Source of the DNA: Paenibacillus qinlingensis
Lineage (GTDB): Bacteria > Bacillota > Bacilli > Paenibacillales > NBRC-103111
Reading direction: 5' to 3'
Length of the DNA stretch: 64,000 nucleotides
Assembly (NCBI RefSeq): GCF_013204845.1
Contig: NZ_JABMKY010000007.1
Span: 1-64,000, forward strand
Below the pieces are notes generated by a model. It ran no database searches. It had not been told where the DNA came from and saw only the letters and a program-made list of their open reading frames with translations. The position numbers and the translations under genes are program-made. Positions 1 to 8,252 of this stretch are shown in pieces. Position 1 is the first letter of the stretch. Every line of letters begins with the position of its first letter.

Positions 1-81
1 AACCGTAAAAGAATCCATGGTTCTTTGGGCTATGTCTCGCCGGATCGATTTGAAGAACTTTACTACAAAAGCGTTAGTTAA
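1..81 (+). CDS. IS3-family transposase (OrfB), C-terminal end only
   Basis: The window opens inside a reading frame that ends at TAA 79-81. The 26 visible residues contain the RxxHGSLGYVSPxxFE pattern typical of the extreme C-terminus of IS3-family OrfB integrases (rve fold, DDE chemistry). Everything upstream, including the catalytic Asp residues, lies outside the window, so it cannot be said whether the transposase is intact. A likely IS end follows within 40 bases. Confidence 0.85.
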   Translation, partial: NRKRIHGSLGYVSPDRFEELYYKSVS

Positions 82-120
82 CTTCTCTTATTAGGTGTCT
101 ACTTTCTTGACAGAGGTCCA
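82..120 (+). mobile_element. probable right end of the IS3-family element
   Basis: Directly after the transposase stop, the stretch 97-120 reads like the inverse of an IS3-type left terminus (TGT..AC..TTCTTGACAGAGG, ending near position 118-120). The left end is outside the window, so the inverted repeat and target duplication cannot be confirmed. The first palindrome of repeat array A appears to be cut just here. Confidence 0.4.
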
Positions 121-300
121 AAACTCCATCTATTTTCGCGGAAAAAGCCAGAAAAAACAGATTAAATGTAAAAAGTACAGTTAATTATCTCGCTATCAGC
201 TGTTTCAGCGGAATGTAGCGCAATTAGCTACAGGAAATCCAGTTATTCTATAAAAAGTGAAAATAGTGGCTGAAATAGCTGTAGTTTTTACAGTTAACCA
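110..300. repeat. dispersed palindrome array A (first unit truncated)
   Basis: Three units of about 27 bp start near 161, 220 and 272. A right half-unit (CCATCTATTTT, 126-136) sits where a first unit starting near 110 would end. Each unit is an imperfect palindrome built from half-sites like AATTAGCTGTA and TCCAGTTATT around an A/T core. Spacing is about 51/59/52, matching arrays B-E. The missing left half of unit 1 coincides with the IS3 end, as if the IS had inserted into it. The remainder, 301-470, is a G-poor, C/A-rich tract with no gene signal. Confidence 0.6.
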
Positions 301-470
301 TTCATTTGTTATAAATAAGCTCGCCCAACATACCGCCACCCACCAACTGCAATTTCAATCTCCTTCATTCGCCAACTCCACAAGTTCAGAGCAAATTACG
401 CGCCACATCGCCCCAAGTGATAGCTGTCTGCGAGGGAATCAACCCCTAAAATCCCTGCAAGAAATAATTG

Positions 471-500
471 TTGCCAGCAAGAGGGTTATTTTGGTAATAT
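471..500 (+). promoter_or_regulatory. candidate SigA promoter of the ABC-2 exporter operon
   Basis: TTGCCA at 471-476 and TAATAT at 495-500 are separated by 18 bases and lie 80 bases upstream of the first exporter gene. It is the best -35/-10 pair in this gap. No start site was mapped. Confidence 0.35.
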
Positions 501-579
501 GATATTCCGTCTCTACGCGGCGACTGCACGTTAAACGAAAAGTCAAACGGATCTTGAATGACAAAACAGGAGGTGTTTT

Positions 580-1356
580 ATGCTTTTCGCGGTTTTGGCG
601 CGCAAGGCGTACGCAAGGAACTTGCAGTATCGTGGCTCGCATCTGCTGCATAATGCCGTAAGCGCGGTGTTCGGCTTTATTTATGCCAGCATCTGGACCA
701 GCTTAGGCAGCGATGCATCGCTAGGCGAATATGGTGCCAAAGGCATCGTGAGTTACATTGCTTTTAACCAGGCGATTCTGTGGATTACACAGTTTACGAC
801 GAATGGACTCGGACTCGAGCAATCGGTTCGGACGGGTCAAATAGCGGTCGATCTGATGCGGCCCGTGCATTTATTTTATCAAGCGATGAGCCGTGAATGG
901 GGCCAAGTGTGGTATCAATTCCTTTATAAAAGTATTCCGATTTATGTCCTCTACGTCTTCATCTTCTCCTTACAGCTTCCACAAATCGCCTCGGTGTATG
1001 GATGGACAGCACTCTCACTCGTCACGGCCTCTTATATTTCCATCTGTATGAATTACTTAATTGGTGTAGCCGCCTTATGGACAACGGAATCCCGTTGGTT
1101 TTACTGGGTCAACTATTCGTTCGCTATGCTGTTATCTGGCTTTTTTATCCCTGTGGAATGGCTGCCAGGCTGGCTTCGGACCATTAGCTTATACACGCCA
1201 TATCCCTATTTACTCTATTACCCGACTCGAATCTACCTTGGACTTGAACATGGCACTGTGGTGCTTGGCGCAATTCTTTGGGGCATCGGGTTTACTTGTG
1301 TCTGCTTGGCCGTTACTGCGGTAGTTCGCAAGAAACTGGAGGTGCAGGGCGGATGA
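580..1356 (+). CDS. ABC-2 family exporter permease, subunit 1
   Basis: The 258-aa protein has about six hydrophobic segments and no enzymatic motif. It resembles the ABC-2 permeases (COG4587-like) that travel with a second permease and a COG4586-like ATPase. AGGAGG lies just before ATG 580. Its stop overlaps the start of the next gene (ATGA at 1353-1356), so the two are translationally coupled. The three-gene set presumably forms one exporter with two different membrane subunits. The substrate cannot be read from sequence; relatives are loosely annotated as antibiotic or lipid exporters. Confidence 0.85.
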   Translation: MLFAVLARKAYARNLQYRGSHLLHNAVSAVFGFIYASIWTSLGSDASLGEYGAKGIVSYIAFNQAILWITQFTTNGLGLEQSVRTGQIAVDLMRPVHLFYQAMSREWGQVWYQFLYKSIPIYVLYVFIFSLQLPQIASVYGWTALSLVTASYISICMNYLIGVAALWTTESRWFYWVNYSFAMLLSGFFIPVEWLPGWLRTISLYTPYPYLLYYPTRIYLGLEHGTVVLGAILWGIGFTCVCLAVTAVVRKKLEVQGG

Positions 1357-2144
1357 TCTCGATTCGGCTGTTTATGCTGCTCATTCGGGCAAGTTTCCGA
1401 AGTCGCATGCAATATAAGTTTAATTTTGTGTTCTCGACGCTCATGTCATCGTTCATTCAAATCTCTGAATTCTTGATGGTGGCGCTGGTGATGATGAAAT
1501 TTGGCTCTATACATGGCTGGACACTGTATGAGGTGAGTTACTTGTACGGGGTGATTATGGTTTCTAAAGCGATTTATCGCACACTCGCCTCTGATGTGCA
1601 TCATCTCGAGAAATATCTCGTGTCCGGCGACCTGGATGCGATTCTGATTCGTCCTGTCCCTGTCTTGCTTGCTTTAATGACTCAAAATTCAAGGATTCTC
1701 ATTGCCGAAATCGGTCAAGGCTCCATCCTGTTGATCATTTCAATGAAAGCGCTTATCGGAAGCGGGCAAATTGGTTGGATCGCTATACCTTTAACGGGGT
1801 TTATCATCCTCACAGGTGCTGTGATTTTATTCGCTATTGGGCTGGCGACGGCGGCGGCAGGCTTCTGGCTCACACGTATCGAGTCCCTGCAAAATATGAC
1901 CGAGGACGCCTCGCAAACAGCGGCTCGTTACCCGCTTAGCATCTATCCCAAATGGTTGCAAGGCGCGCTGCTAGTACTCGTTCCAGTCGGTTTCGTCAAT
2001 TACATTCCTGCCCTCTATGTATTGAGGAATGAAAGTGGCGTGGGCCTATTGTTAGGCACATTAATGGTCGCTGTAGTTGTGCTGTGGCTAGCCATGCGAT
2101 TCTGGAAGCTAGGGTTGTCTCGCTATCAAAGTACAGGTAGTTAA
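1353..2144 (+). CDS. ABC-2 family exporter permease, subunit 2
   Basis: The 263-aa membrane protein (COG3694-like) has about six membrane segments. I start it at ATG 1353, because GGAGG at 1339-1343 precedes it and the four-base overlap with subunit 1 is typical of coupled genes; a start at 1278 would bury 79 bases in the previous gene. It is probably the partner of the preceding permease in a heterodimeric channel energised by the ATPase encoded next. Substrate unknown. Confidence 0.85.
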   Translation: MISIRLFMLLIRASFRSRMQYKFNFVFSTLMSSFIQISEFLMVALVMMKFGSIHGWTLYEVSYLYGVIMVSKAIYRTLASDVHHLEKYLVSGDLDAILIRPVPVLLALMTQNSRILIAEIGQGSILLIISMKALIGSGQIGWIAIPLTGFIILTGAVILFAIGLATAAAGFWLTRIESLQNMTEDASQTAARYPLSIYPKWLQGALLVLVPVGFVNYIPALYVLRNESGVGLLLGTLMVAVVVLWLAMRFWKLGLSRYQSTGS

Positions 2145-2176
2145 TCACATTAACCAAAAGGGAGGGTATGTTCCTC

Positions 2177-3148
2177 ATGATAACGGTCAGGCATTTACGC
2201 AAAACCTTTCAATCCCCAATCATCCAAGAAGGGAAGTTTTCGGGGATCCGAACCCTATTCTCTAGGGCATATAAAGAGAAAGAAGCCGTGCGCGATGTGA
2301 GCTTCGAAATTGAAAACGGCGAGTTCGTCGGGTATATTGGTCCTAATGGAGCAGGAAAGTCGACGACGATTAAAATGCTCACAGGCATCCTGCACCCCAC
2401 ATCTGGTGAGGTTTTGATTCATGGCAGCTCTCCGCAAAAACAACGGAAGGAAGTTGTTAGGCAGCTTGGTGTTGTATTCGGCCAACGGAGTCAGCTGTGG
2501 TGGGATCTCCCCGTGAAGGATTCCTATGAAATCCTTCTCGCGATGTATCGCGTAGAAGCGGCAGATGCCAATCGGCGACTAGGTGAATTGACGGAGCTGC
2601 TCGATTTAAAAGAGATCCTGGATACCCCGGTTCGCAAACTATCCCTCGGTCAGCGAATGCGAGCCGACTTGGCAGCTTCGATGCTGCATGATCCTGATAT
2701 TTTGTTCTTGGATGAGCCAACAATCGGCCTGGATGTGGTAGCCAAAAAGAATATCCGTGGTTTCTTACAGACACTGAACCGGGATTTCGGTAAGACTATC
2801 TTGCTAACGACGCATGACATGGACGATATCGAGCAGCTGTGCCCAAGGGTTATTGTCATTAATCATGGGCAAATTGGCTATGATGGTTCCATAGACAAGC
2901 TAAGAGATCGTATTGGATTACCGACGATGATGAAGGTGTCCTATCGGGGTGAGATTCAAGTGCCGGATAGCTGGGAGCTGCCGTTTCAAGTGATCGCACA
3001 CGAGGCAAACAGGCTGACGATTGCTTGCAACCGCCAAGAACTGAAAGCAATGGACGTCCTGCGGATCGTGAGCAGTTGGGGTGATATGGATGATGTACAT
3101 ATGGAAGAGCCGGAATTTGAAGAAGTCATTCAGAACGTGTATCTGTGA
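2177..3148 (+). CDS. ABC exporter ATP-binding protein (COG4586-like)
   Basis: This 323-aa ATPase has a Walker A (GPNGAGKST, residues 55-63), an LSLGQ signature, a Walker B ending FLDEPT and an H-loop TTHD. A roughly 70-residue C-terminal extension follows the nucleotide-binding domain, as is usual for this exporter family. I use ATG 2177 because GGAGG at 2161-2165 is 11 bases upstream; ATG 2168 would leave no room for a ribosome-binding site. The stop codon TGA 3146-3148 sits at the edge of the TnpB element, so the last codons border the insertion and may have been altered by it. Confidence 0.88.
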   Translation: MITVRHLRKTFQSPIIQEGKFSGIRTLFSRAYKEKEAVRDVSFEIENGEFVGYIGPNGAGKSTTIKMLTGILHPTSGEVLIHGSSPQKQRKEVVRQLGVVFGQRSQLWWDLPVKDSYEILLAMYRVEAADANRRLGELTELLDLKEILDTPVRKLSLGQRMRADLAASMLHDPDILFLDEPTIGLDVVAKKNIRGFLQTLNRDFGKTILLTTHDMDDIEQLCPRVIVINHGQIGYDGSIDKLRDRIGLPTMMKVSYRGEIQVPDSWELPFQVIAHEANRLTIACNRQELKAMDVLRIVSSWGDMDDVHMEEPEFEEVIQNVYL

Positions 3149-3252
3149 ACTACACACCACTTTAGAAGTGGGTGCTTCGTAGTCAATAGAGCTAATGCTC
3201 CAAGTTTAGCTACGCTCCAAGGACAGTTCCTGCCCCGCCTAGTTTATGCAAT
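3149..3252 (-). ncRNA. predicted omega-RNA scaffold and right end of the TnpB element
   Basis: In IS200/IS605 elements the 3' end of tnpB and the element's right end are transcribed as the guide RNA of TnpB. Here the 104 bases after the tnpB stop form several small stems and end in a terminal hairpin followed by GTGTGTAGTTCA, a layout very like known omega-RNA 3' ends. If the tip is TTCA, the guide would be the sequence next to it, the reverse complement of about 3126-3145 inside the exporter ATPase gene. This is inference by analogy; no transcript is shown. Confidence 0.45.
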
Positions 3253-4329
3253 TTACATTGCGAGTTTGAGCAAGTTTATAGCGGCGTTGACATCCCGATC
3301 ATGGTTAGCGTTGCAAGCTGGACATGTCCATTCACGCAAAGCCAGATTCTTTACATCGGCATGCTTATAGCCGCAGCATGAGCAAAGCTGACTACTAGCG
3401 TAGTTCTTCGGGGCAATGATCATATCTCTGCCGTACCAGTTAGCTTTGTATTCGAGCATAGAACGAAACATACGCCAAGATACTTCGTTGATTGCTTTAG
3501 CCAAATTGTGATTCTGCACCATGTTCTTTACGCAAAGGTCTTCTATGACGATGACTTGGTTTTCGTTAATCATCTTAGAAGATTCCTTATGCAAAAAGTC
3601 TTTGCGCTGGTTGGCTATCTTTTCATGTATGCTAGCTACTCGCATTCGTGCCTTATGACGGTTGCGACTGCCTTTCTGTTTGCGTGACAAGTCGCGTTGG
3701 AGTTTAGCCAAACGCTTCTCTGATCTACGAAAATGCTTCGGGTTTTCGATTGGCGGCGCACCGCCCGAAGTAACAGCAAATGTTTTCAGTCCAAGGTCAA
3801 TCCCGATTCTGCTTTCCAGTTGGGGTAGCGTCTGAATATCGGTATCCACCAAAACAGAAGCGAAATACTTGCCGCTAGGGGTCTTGGAAATCGCACATGA
3901 TTTAATGAGTCCATCAAATTGCCGGTGCATCTTGATTCTTATTCTGCTCTTTAGCTTCGGAATCTTCATGTGTCTACCGTCAATGGAAATCGTCCCATTC
4001 TGATTATTGGTCGTAAAGCTATGACTATTTGTTTTCTTGCTCTTGAATTTCGGGAAGCCTATACTCTTATTACGGAAGAAATTCTTATATGCCTTATCCA
4101 AGTTTAGCTGAGCATTGGCAAGCGCAAGACTGTCCACTTCATTCAGCCAGTCGAACTCTTTTTTGTACTGAGCGGGGGTATTTTTTAGCATGGTTTCTGT
4201 TTGCTTATAATGCTCGATTTTATCCCCTAGCATTTTGTTATAGATAAACCGAACACAGCCGAATACCTTAGACAGATATTGTTGCTGTTCGAGGCTAGGA
4301 TAGATGCGATATTTATAGGCTCTTAGCAT
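3253..4329 (-). CDS. tnpB: TnpB, RNA-guided RuvC-type nuclease
   Basis: The 358-aa protein has an N-terminal OrfB helix-turn-helix region, a split RuvC domain and a zinc finger. The RuvC acidic residues are present: D178 in GIDLGLKT, E263 in VIEDL, and the HDRDVNAA motif at 343-350. Zinc ligands are C316/C319 and C336/C339. All catalytic elements are intact and the length is normal, so nuclease activity is expected: guided cleavage next to a short target motif, promoting retention of the element. Start ATG 4329 has AAAGGAG upstream; a GTG at 4350 would lie before that site. It separates the exporter operon from helD and has no TnpA partner here. Confidence 0.92.
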   Translation of the reverse strand: MLRAYKYRIYPSLEQQQYLSKVFGCVRFIYNKMLGDKIEHYKQTETMLKNTPAQYKKEFDWLNEVDSLALANAQLNLDKAYKNFFRNKSIGFPKFKSKKTNSHSFTTNNQNGTISIDGRHMKIPKLKSRIRIKMHRQFDGLIKSCAISKTPSGKYFASVLVDTDIQTLPQLESRIGIDLGLKTFAVTSGGAPPIENPKHFRRSEKRLAKLQRDLSRKQKGSRNRHKARMRVASIHEKIANQRKDFLHKESSKMINENQVIVIEDLCVKNMVQNHNLAKAINEVSWRMFRSMLEYKANWYGRDMIIAPKNYASSQLCSCCGYKHADVKNLALREWTCPACNANHDRDVNAAINLLKLAM

Positions 4330-4523
4330 GATTCGCACCGCTCCTTTCACAGTATAATATTTCCATAATTATACCATGAAACAGAAAAATAGGGAACATA
4401 AGTTCGTAAAACTAGATTGCAATAGATTAGACCGTGTCATTCATCCCCCGCTATAGAAGACGGGAGAATTCTGACAACTGTGAGTTAAAATAATATAGAA
4501 ATCATTTGGGAGTGGACTGAACC

Positions 4524-6845
4524 ATGGCGATAGGGAATGAAGAACGAGAAAAGGAAGCGCAGCGCGTCTCTGTGGTGCGAGGAAACATTCAGCGACGTAT
4601 TATAGAGCTGCGCCAAACGGTAGATGACCGCAGATCGGAAGCGACGGCTATTGGCCGTAGCTTCTGGGACGATATTTCCGTCAATGCAGACAATGACGAT
4701 GATTTGATTGAAACGGCTGCGAGTATGGCTCAGCAGGAGCATGTGCTGCAAGGGCAGGAGCGCAGCTACCGACTAGCGCAGGATGCACTTCGTAAACTGG
4801 AGCGAGTCGTTGATGCGCCGTATTTCAGCCGAATTGATTTTCAAGAGAAGGACGAGCAGGAGCGGGAGAAAATCTATATCGGTTTGACGTCGTTCATCGA
4901 CAGTAAGACTGATGAAATTCTCATTTATGACTGGCGGGCTCCGATCGCCAGCTTGTTCTATGACTATCCTCCGGGTCCGGCGACATACCGCACGCCAGAG
5001 ATGGATGTGAGCGGTGAGCTCTGGCTCAAGCGCCAATATATCATCAAAGCTGGCGAGCTGCAGGATGTGTTCGATACGGGCATCTCGATCGGTGATGAGA
5101 TGCTGCAGAAGATGCTCAGCCGCAGCGCGGATGAGAAGATGAGCTCCATCGTGACGACGATTCAGCGCGAGCAGAATCAGATCATCCGCGATGATCATCA
5201 CAAGGTGCTGGTCGTCCAAGGTGCGGCGGGCAGCGGCAAAACGTCCGTTGCGCTGCAGCGCATCGCGTATTTGCTCTACAAGTATCGGACGACACTTAGT
5301 GCCGATAATATGATCCTCTTTTCGCCGAACTCGCTGTTCAGCGATTACGTTTCTCGCGTTCTGCCAGAGCTGGGAGAAGCGACCATGCAGCAAACGACTT
5401 TCCAAGATTATTTAACACATAAATTAACGGATACCGGACTGAAGCTGGAAGATCCGTACGATCAGCTCGAATTTATTTTGACAGGAACGGAACAGGATCC
5501 TTTGTACGCTGCACGATTGCAGAGTATTACCTATAAGACCTCGGAGGCTTTCCTAAGTGTAATTGAAGCTTATGGGGATAAATTGAAAGAGGGCGGGATC
5601 CGATTCGTTGATTTGGCTGTGGGTAAAAAGGTATTGATCACCGCAGATGAGCTAAGTGAACGCTTCTACGGCAAGCCTTCGATTCTTGCTATCGGTGAGC
5701 GCATGGAGCAGCTGTCCGAATGGATATTGGCGCAGCTGGACGTGTTTCAAGCTGATGTGCAGAAGCGGTTTTATCGCAAGCTTGTGCGTGAGCCGAAATA
5801 CATGGGCTCAGAGCCCGAGATGAAGAAAATGAGCAGAGTCAAAGCGCACAAAGCGATCACGCCGCTCCGTGAAAAAGCACAAAAATTAGCTTATGTTGAC
5901 GTGCTCGGCATGTATCAAGCCTTGTTTACGGATACGAGCCTGCAACAAGTACTGGTGAAACTTGCCCATCAGCCCCTGCCTGAAGCATGGGCGACGATCA
6001 GTGATTTCACGGTGGAGGCGCTGGCGCAAGGCCATTTACGCTACGAGGATGCGACCCCGCTAGTGTATCTCAAAGGACTAGTCGAGGGACAGCTGCGCGT
6101 GGGAACAATTCGCTACTGTCTCGTCGATGAAGCACAGGATTACTCACCGTTTCACTATGCTTATTTGAAAAAGATGTTCCCACGCGCCCGTTTCACACTG
6201 CTGGGCGATTGGAATCAAGGGATCTTCACGCACGCGAATGCGACTGTGAGCGAGCTTGTCAGTGCTGGCGGGGGGTCAGACTCCACGCAGCAAGAGCAAG
6301 CCTACAGCTCGATTAGCGAGCTGATGGGAGAAGACGAGACGAATACGATTCGTCTCGTCAAGAGTTACCGCTCGACACGCGAAATCACCGAGTTCGCGTG
6401 TCAGGTCTTGCCGGGCGGCGAACCGGTGGAACCGTTCAGCCGCAGCGGCGAAGAGCCGCGCTTGCTGCGCGCAGCAAGCGAGCACGACCTGATCCGCCTC
6501 GTCGCAGAGGCGGCAGCTCTGAGGCGCGATGGCGGCGCAAGCTCCGTCGCGATCATCTGCAAGACCGAGCGCGAGACGGAGTCTGCGCACGGGCGCTTGA
6601 AGCCGCTGCTGCCGGAGCTCGCGCGGATCAGCAAAGATACGCTGCACTACGAAGCAGGCGTGATGATCCTGCCGGCGTACCTCGCCAAAGGGCTCGAGTT
6701 CGACGCGGTTATTCTCTACGATGCCGGGGCAGCAGTCTACGCGGAGGCGAAGGAACGCAAGCTGTTTTACACGGCTTGCACCCGGGCACTTCACTATCTA
6801 GACGTCTGTTATCTAGGTGAATTAACCCCGTTTCTTCGCGGATAA
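4524..6845 (+). CDS. helD: HelD-type superfamily 1 helicase-like ATPase
   Basis: The 773-aa protein has a charged, coiled-coil N-terminus (about 1-100), a UvrD/Rep-like ATPase core with Walker A GAAGSGKT at about 233-240 and motif II VDEAQD at about 534-540, and C-terminal helicase motifs. This matches HelD, which binds RNA polymerase and uses ATP to release stalled or hibernating enzyme from DNA. GGGAG lies ahead of ATG 4524. Roughly bases 6390-6760 are much richer in G+C than the rest of the gene. The stop at 6843-6845 is followed by a small spore-protein gene. Confidence 0.9.
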   Translation: MAIGNEEREKEAQRVSVVRGNIQRRIIELRQTVDDRRSEATAIGRSFWDDISVNADNDDDLIETAASMAQQEHVLQGQERSYRLAQDALRKLERVVDAPYFSRIDFQEKDEQEREKIYIGLTSFIDSKTDEILIYDWRAPIASLFYDYPPGPATYRTPEMDVSGELWLKRQYIIKAGELQDVFDTGISIGDEMLQKMLSRSADEKMSSIVTTIQREQNQIIRDDHHKVLVVQGAAGSGKTSVALQRIAYLLYKYRTTLSADNMILFSPNSLFSDYVSRVLPELGEATMQQTTFQDYLTHKLTDTGLKLEDPYDQLEFILTGTEQDPLYAARLQSITYKTSEAFLSVIEAYGDKLKEGGIRFVDLAVGKKVLITADELSERFYGKPSILAIGERMEQLSEWILAQLDVFQADVQKRFYRKLVREPKYMGSEPEMKKMSRVKAHKAITPLREKAQKLAYVDVLGMYQALFTDTSLQQVLVKLAHQPLPEAWATISDFTVEALAQGHLRYEDATPLVYLKGLVEGQLRVGTIRYCLVDEAQDYSPFHYAYLKKMFPRARFTLLGDWNQGIFTHANATVSELVSAGGGSDSTQQEQAYSSISELMGEDETNTIRLVKSYRSTREITEFACQVLPGGEPVEPFSRSGEEPRLLRAASEHDLIRLVAEAAALRRDGGASSVAIICKTERETESAHGRLKPLLPELARISKDTLHYEAGVMILPAYLAKGLEFDAVILYDAGAAVYAEAKERKLFYTACTRALHYLDVCYLGELTPFLRG

Positions 6846-6937
6846 ATAGACATACGTCCATACCCATCCGCCCTGCCTGACATAGGATATAGGGAGAACC
6901 AAGATCAGGTTGTATAAGGCGGAAGGGGGAACTAACC

Positions 6938-7021
6938 ATGTCAAACGTTGGATACTCCAGCACAGCTGTTGTTCTGGTATTGTACATTTTGTTGGTTATC
7001 ATATTGGCAACATTCTATTAA
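6938..7021 (+). CDS. YjcZ-family small sporulation protein (27 aa)
   Basis: This is a very short gene with a clear GGAAGGGGGA ribosome-binding site and ATG 6938. The product starts with a Ser/Gly/Tyr-rich head (MSNVGYSSTA), followed by one hydrophobic helix and a short aromatic end. That is the pattern of the YjcZ/SscA family of tiny spore-coat-associated proteins. It is followed at once by a strong terminator, so it is probably a single-gene unit between helD and the germinant-receptor operon. Confidence 0.75.
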   Translation: MSNVGYSSTAVVLVLYILLVIILATFY

Positions 7022-7035
7022 TTAATTGGCCGTAT

Positions 7036-7070
7036 AAGCCGCCTTCCGAACCTTGGAAGGCGGCTTTGTT
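7036..7070 (+). terminator. Rho-independent terminator after the YjcZ-type gene
   Basis: A perfect 12-bp stem (AAGCCGCCTTCC with GGAAGGCGGCTT) with a 7-base loop is followed by a short T-rich run. Confidence 0.85.
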
Positions 7071-7160
7071 GTGTTTATACGCATAATTTTCCAGATGCGG
7101 GAGAACTTAACGATAGCCTATGCCATCATTTCCACGTCATACCAAAGCGGGAGAACGCTT

Positions 7161-8252
7161 ATGTCTGTCAATAAACAAATTACTTCCATTCAATTATATG
7201 GGATCGTGATTATTGCCATCGCGATAACGAATCATGTTCTGCTCATCCCTGTTCTACTGCACTATGGGAAACGAGATTCCTGGTTAGGAGCCTCATTGGC
7301 CATTATCCCGATGCTTGTCTGGACTTGTCTGATCTACTTCTTGGTTAAACGAACTAAACAAGGTGACTTGATCACATGGATAAGAATGAGGTTGGGAAAA
7401 TGGGGGGCGTATCTCTTTCAATCATTCATTGTCTTAATCTGTTTAACGCATGCCTTAGTCACGATTAAAGATGTCACCATGTGGACTCACGTCACTTACT
7501 TGCCAAGAACCCCCCTTTTTATGATTTCATTTATGTTTATCCTATTTTGCTTTTTTGCAGCAAGAGAAGGTATTAAAGCGATTGCGATTGCATCTGGTCT
7601 CCTTTTACCAGCTGTTGTTGTTCTCGGATACTTTGTGATGGGTGCTAATTTTCAATATAAGGATTACACGCTGTTAACACCGCTTTTCACACATGGATAT
7701 GGACCCACACTCATGTGTATGCTGTTAACTTGCAGCGCTTCCTTTGAAATACTGAGTATTCTCGTTATGCAGCATCATGTCCGAACGCGTATCCGATTAC
7801 GAGGATTATTGATATTGACCACGTGTGTAATAGGGCTTACTATCGGTCCACTAACAGGAGCAATCGCTATATTCGGTCCCTTTGAAGCAGCGGATTTAAG
7901 GTACCCAGCCTTTGAACAATGGCGGATGGTGTCCCTTGGGAAATATATTTCCCATCTAGATTTTTTATCCATTTTTCAATGGATTTCAGGGTCTAGCATG
8001 CGGACCTCGATATTGTTGTTTATTAGTTTGGATATGATGAAGATTCAGAAAAAAACAACAAGAACATACATTCTTATTGGAATAAGTCTAGTCTTATTTG
8101 CTATCACGCTGTATCCCGTATCGGATAACCAAATGGTGATTTGGCTTCAGAAATATTACTATATGTTGATGTTTGTAGTCGGTCTATCGCTACTGTTGTT
8201 TTTACTTGTAGTTGCTATGCTACCTATTCGGCGAAAGGAGCAGGATGCTTAA
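7161..8252 (+). CDS. germinant receptor B subunit (GerAB/GerKB-type permease)
   Basis: The 363-aa integral membrane protein has about ten hydrophobic helices, matching the spore-germination permease family related to amino-acid/polyamine/cation transporters. B subunits bind the small-molecule germinant in the inner spore membrane. I start at ATG 7161 (GGGAGA eight bases upstream); an earlier ATG at 7053 would run through the terminator hairpin. It is followed without a gap by the A subunit (TAA then GTG), then the C subunit, an unusual B-A-C order. Expression in the forespore is expected but no SigG promoter was clear. Confidence 0.9.
   Translation: MSVNKQITSIQLYGIVIIAIAITNHVLLIPVLLHYGKRDSWLGASLAIIPMLVWTCLIYFLVKRTKQGDLITWIRMRLGKWGAYLFQSFIVLICLTHALVTIKDVTMWTHVTYLPRTPLFMISFMFILFCFFAAREGIKAIAIASGLLLPAVVVLGYFVMGANFQYKDYTLLTPLFTHGYGPTLMCMLLTCSASFEILSILVMQHHVRTRIRLRGLLILTTCVIGLTIGPLTGAIAIFGPFEAADLRYPAFEQWRMVSLGKYISHLDFLSIFQWISGSSMRTSILLFISLDMMKIQKKTTRTYILIGISLVLFAITLYPVSDNQMVIWLQKYYYMLMFVVGLSLLLFLLVVAMLPIRRKEQDA

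Larger units (their letters stand above)
3146..4476 (-). mobile_element. IS200/IS605-type element carrying only tnpB
   Basis: A tnpB gene is bounded by two sub-terminal hairpins. At the right end is CCACTT..AAGTGG (3158-3172), ending in a TTCA-like tip at the exporter stop codon. At the left end is a CCCGTC..GCGGGG hairpin (4448-4467), followed by the flank of helD. No Y1 transposase TnpA is present, so the element cannot move by itself. Exact ends are inferred from hairpin position and resemblance to known IS605 termini. Confidence 0.7.

Noticed and set aside
257..651. Short frames on both strands before the ABC-2 operon
   Set aside because: They lie over palindrome array A and the C-rich tract, with no recognisable product or start signal.
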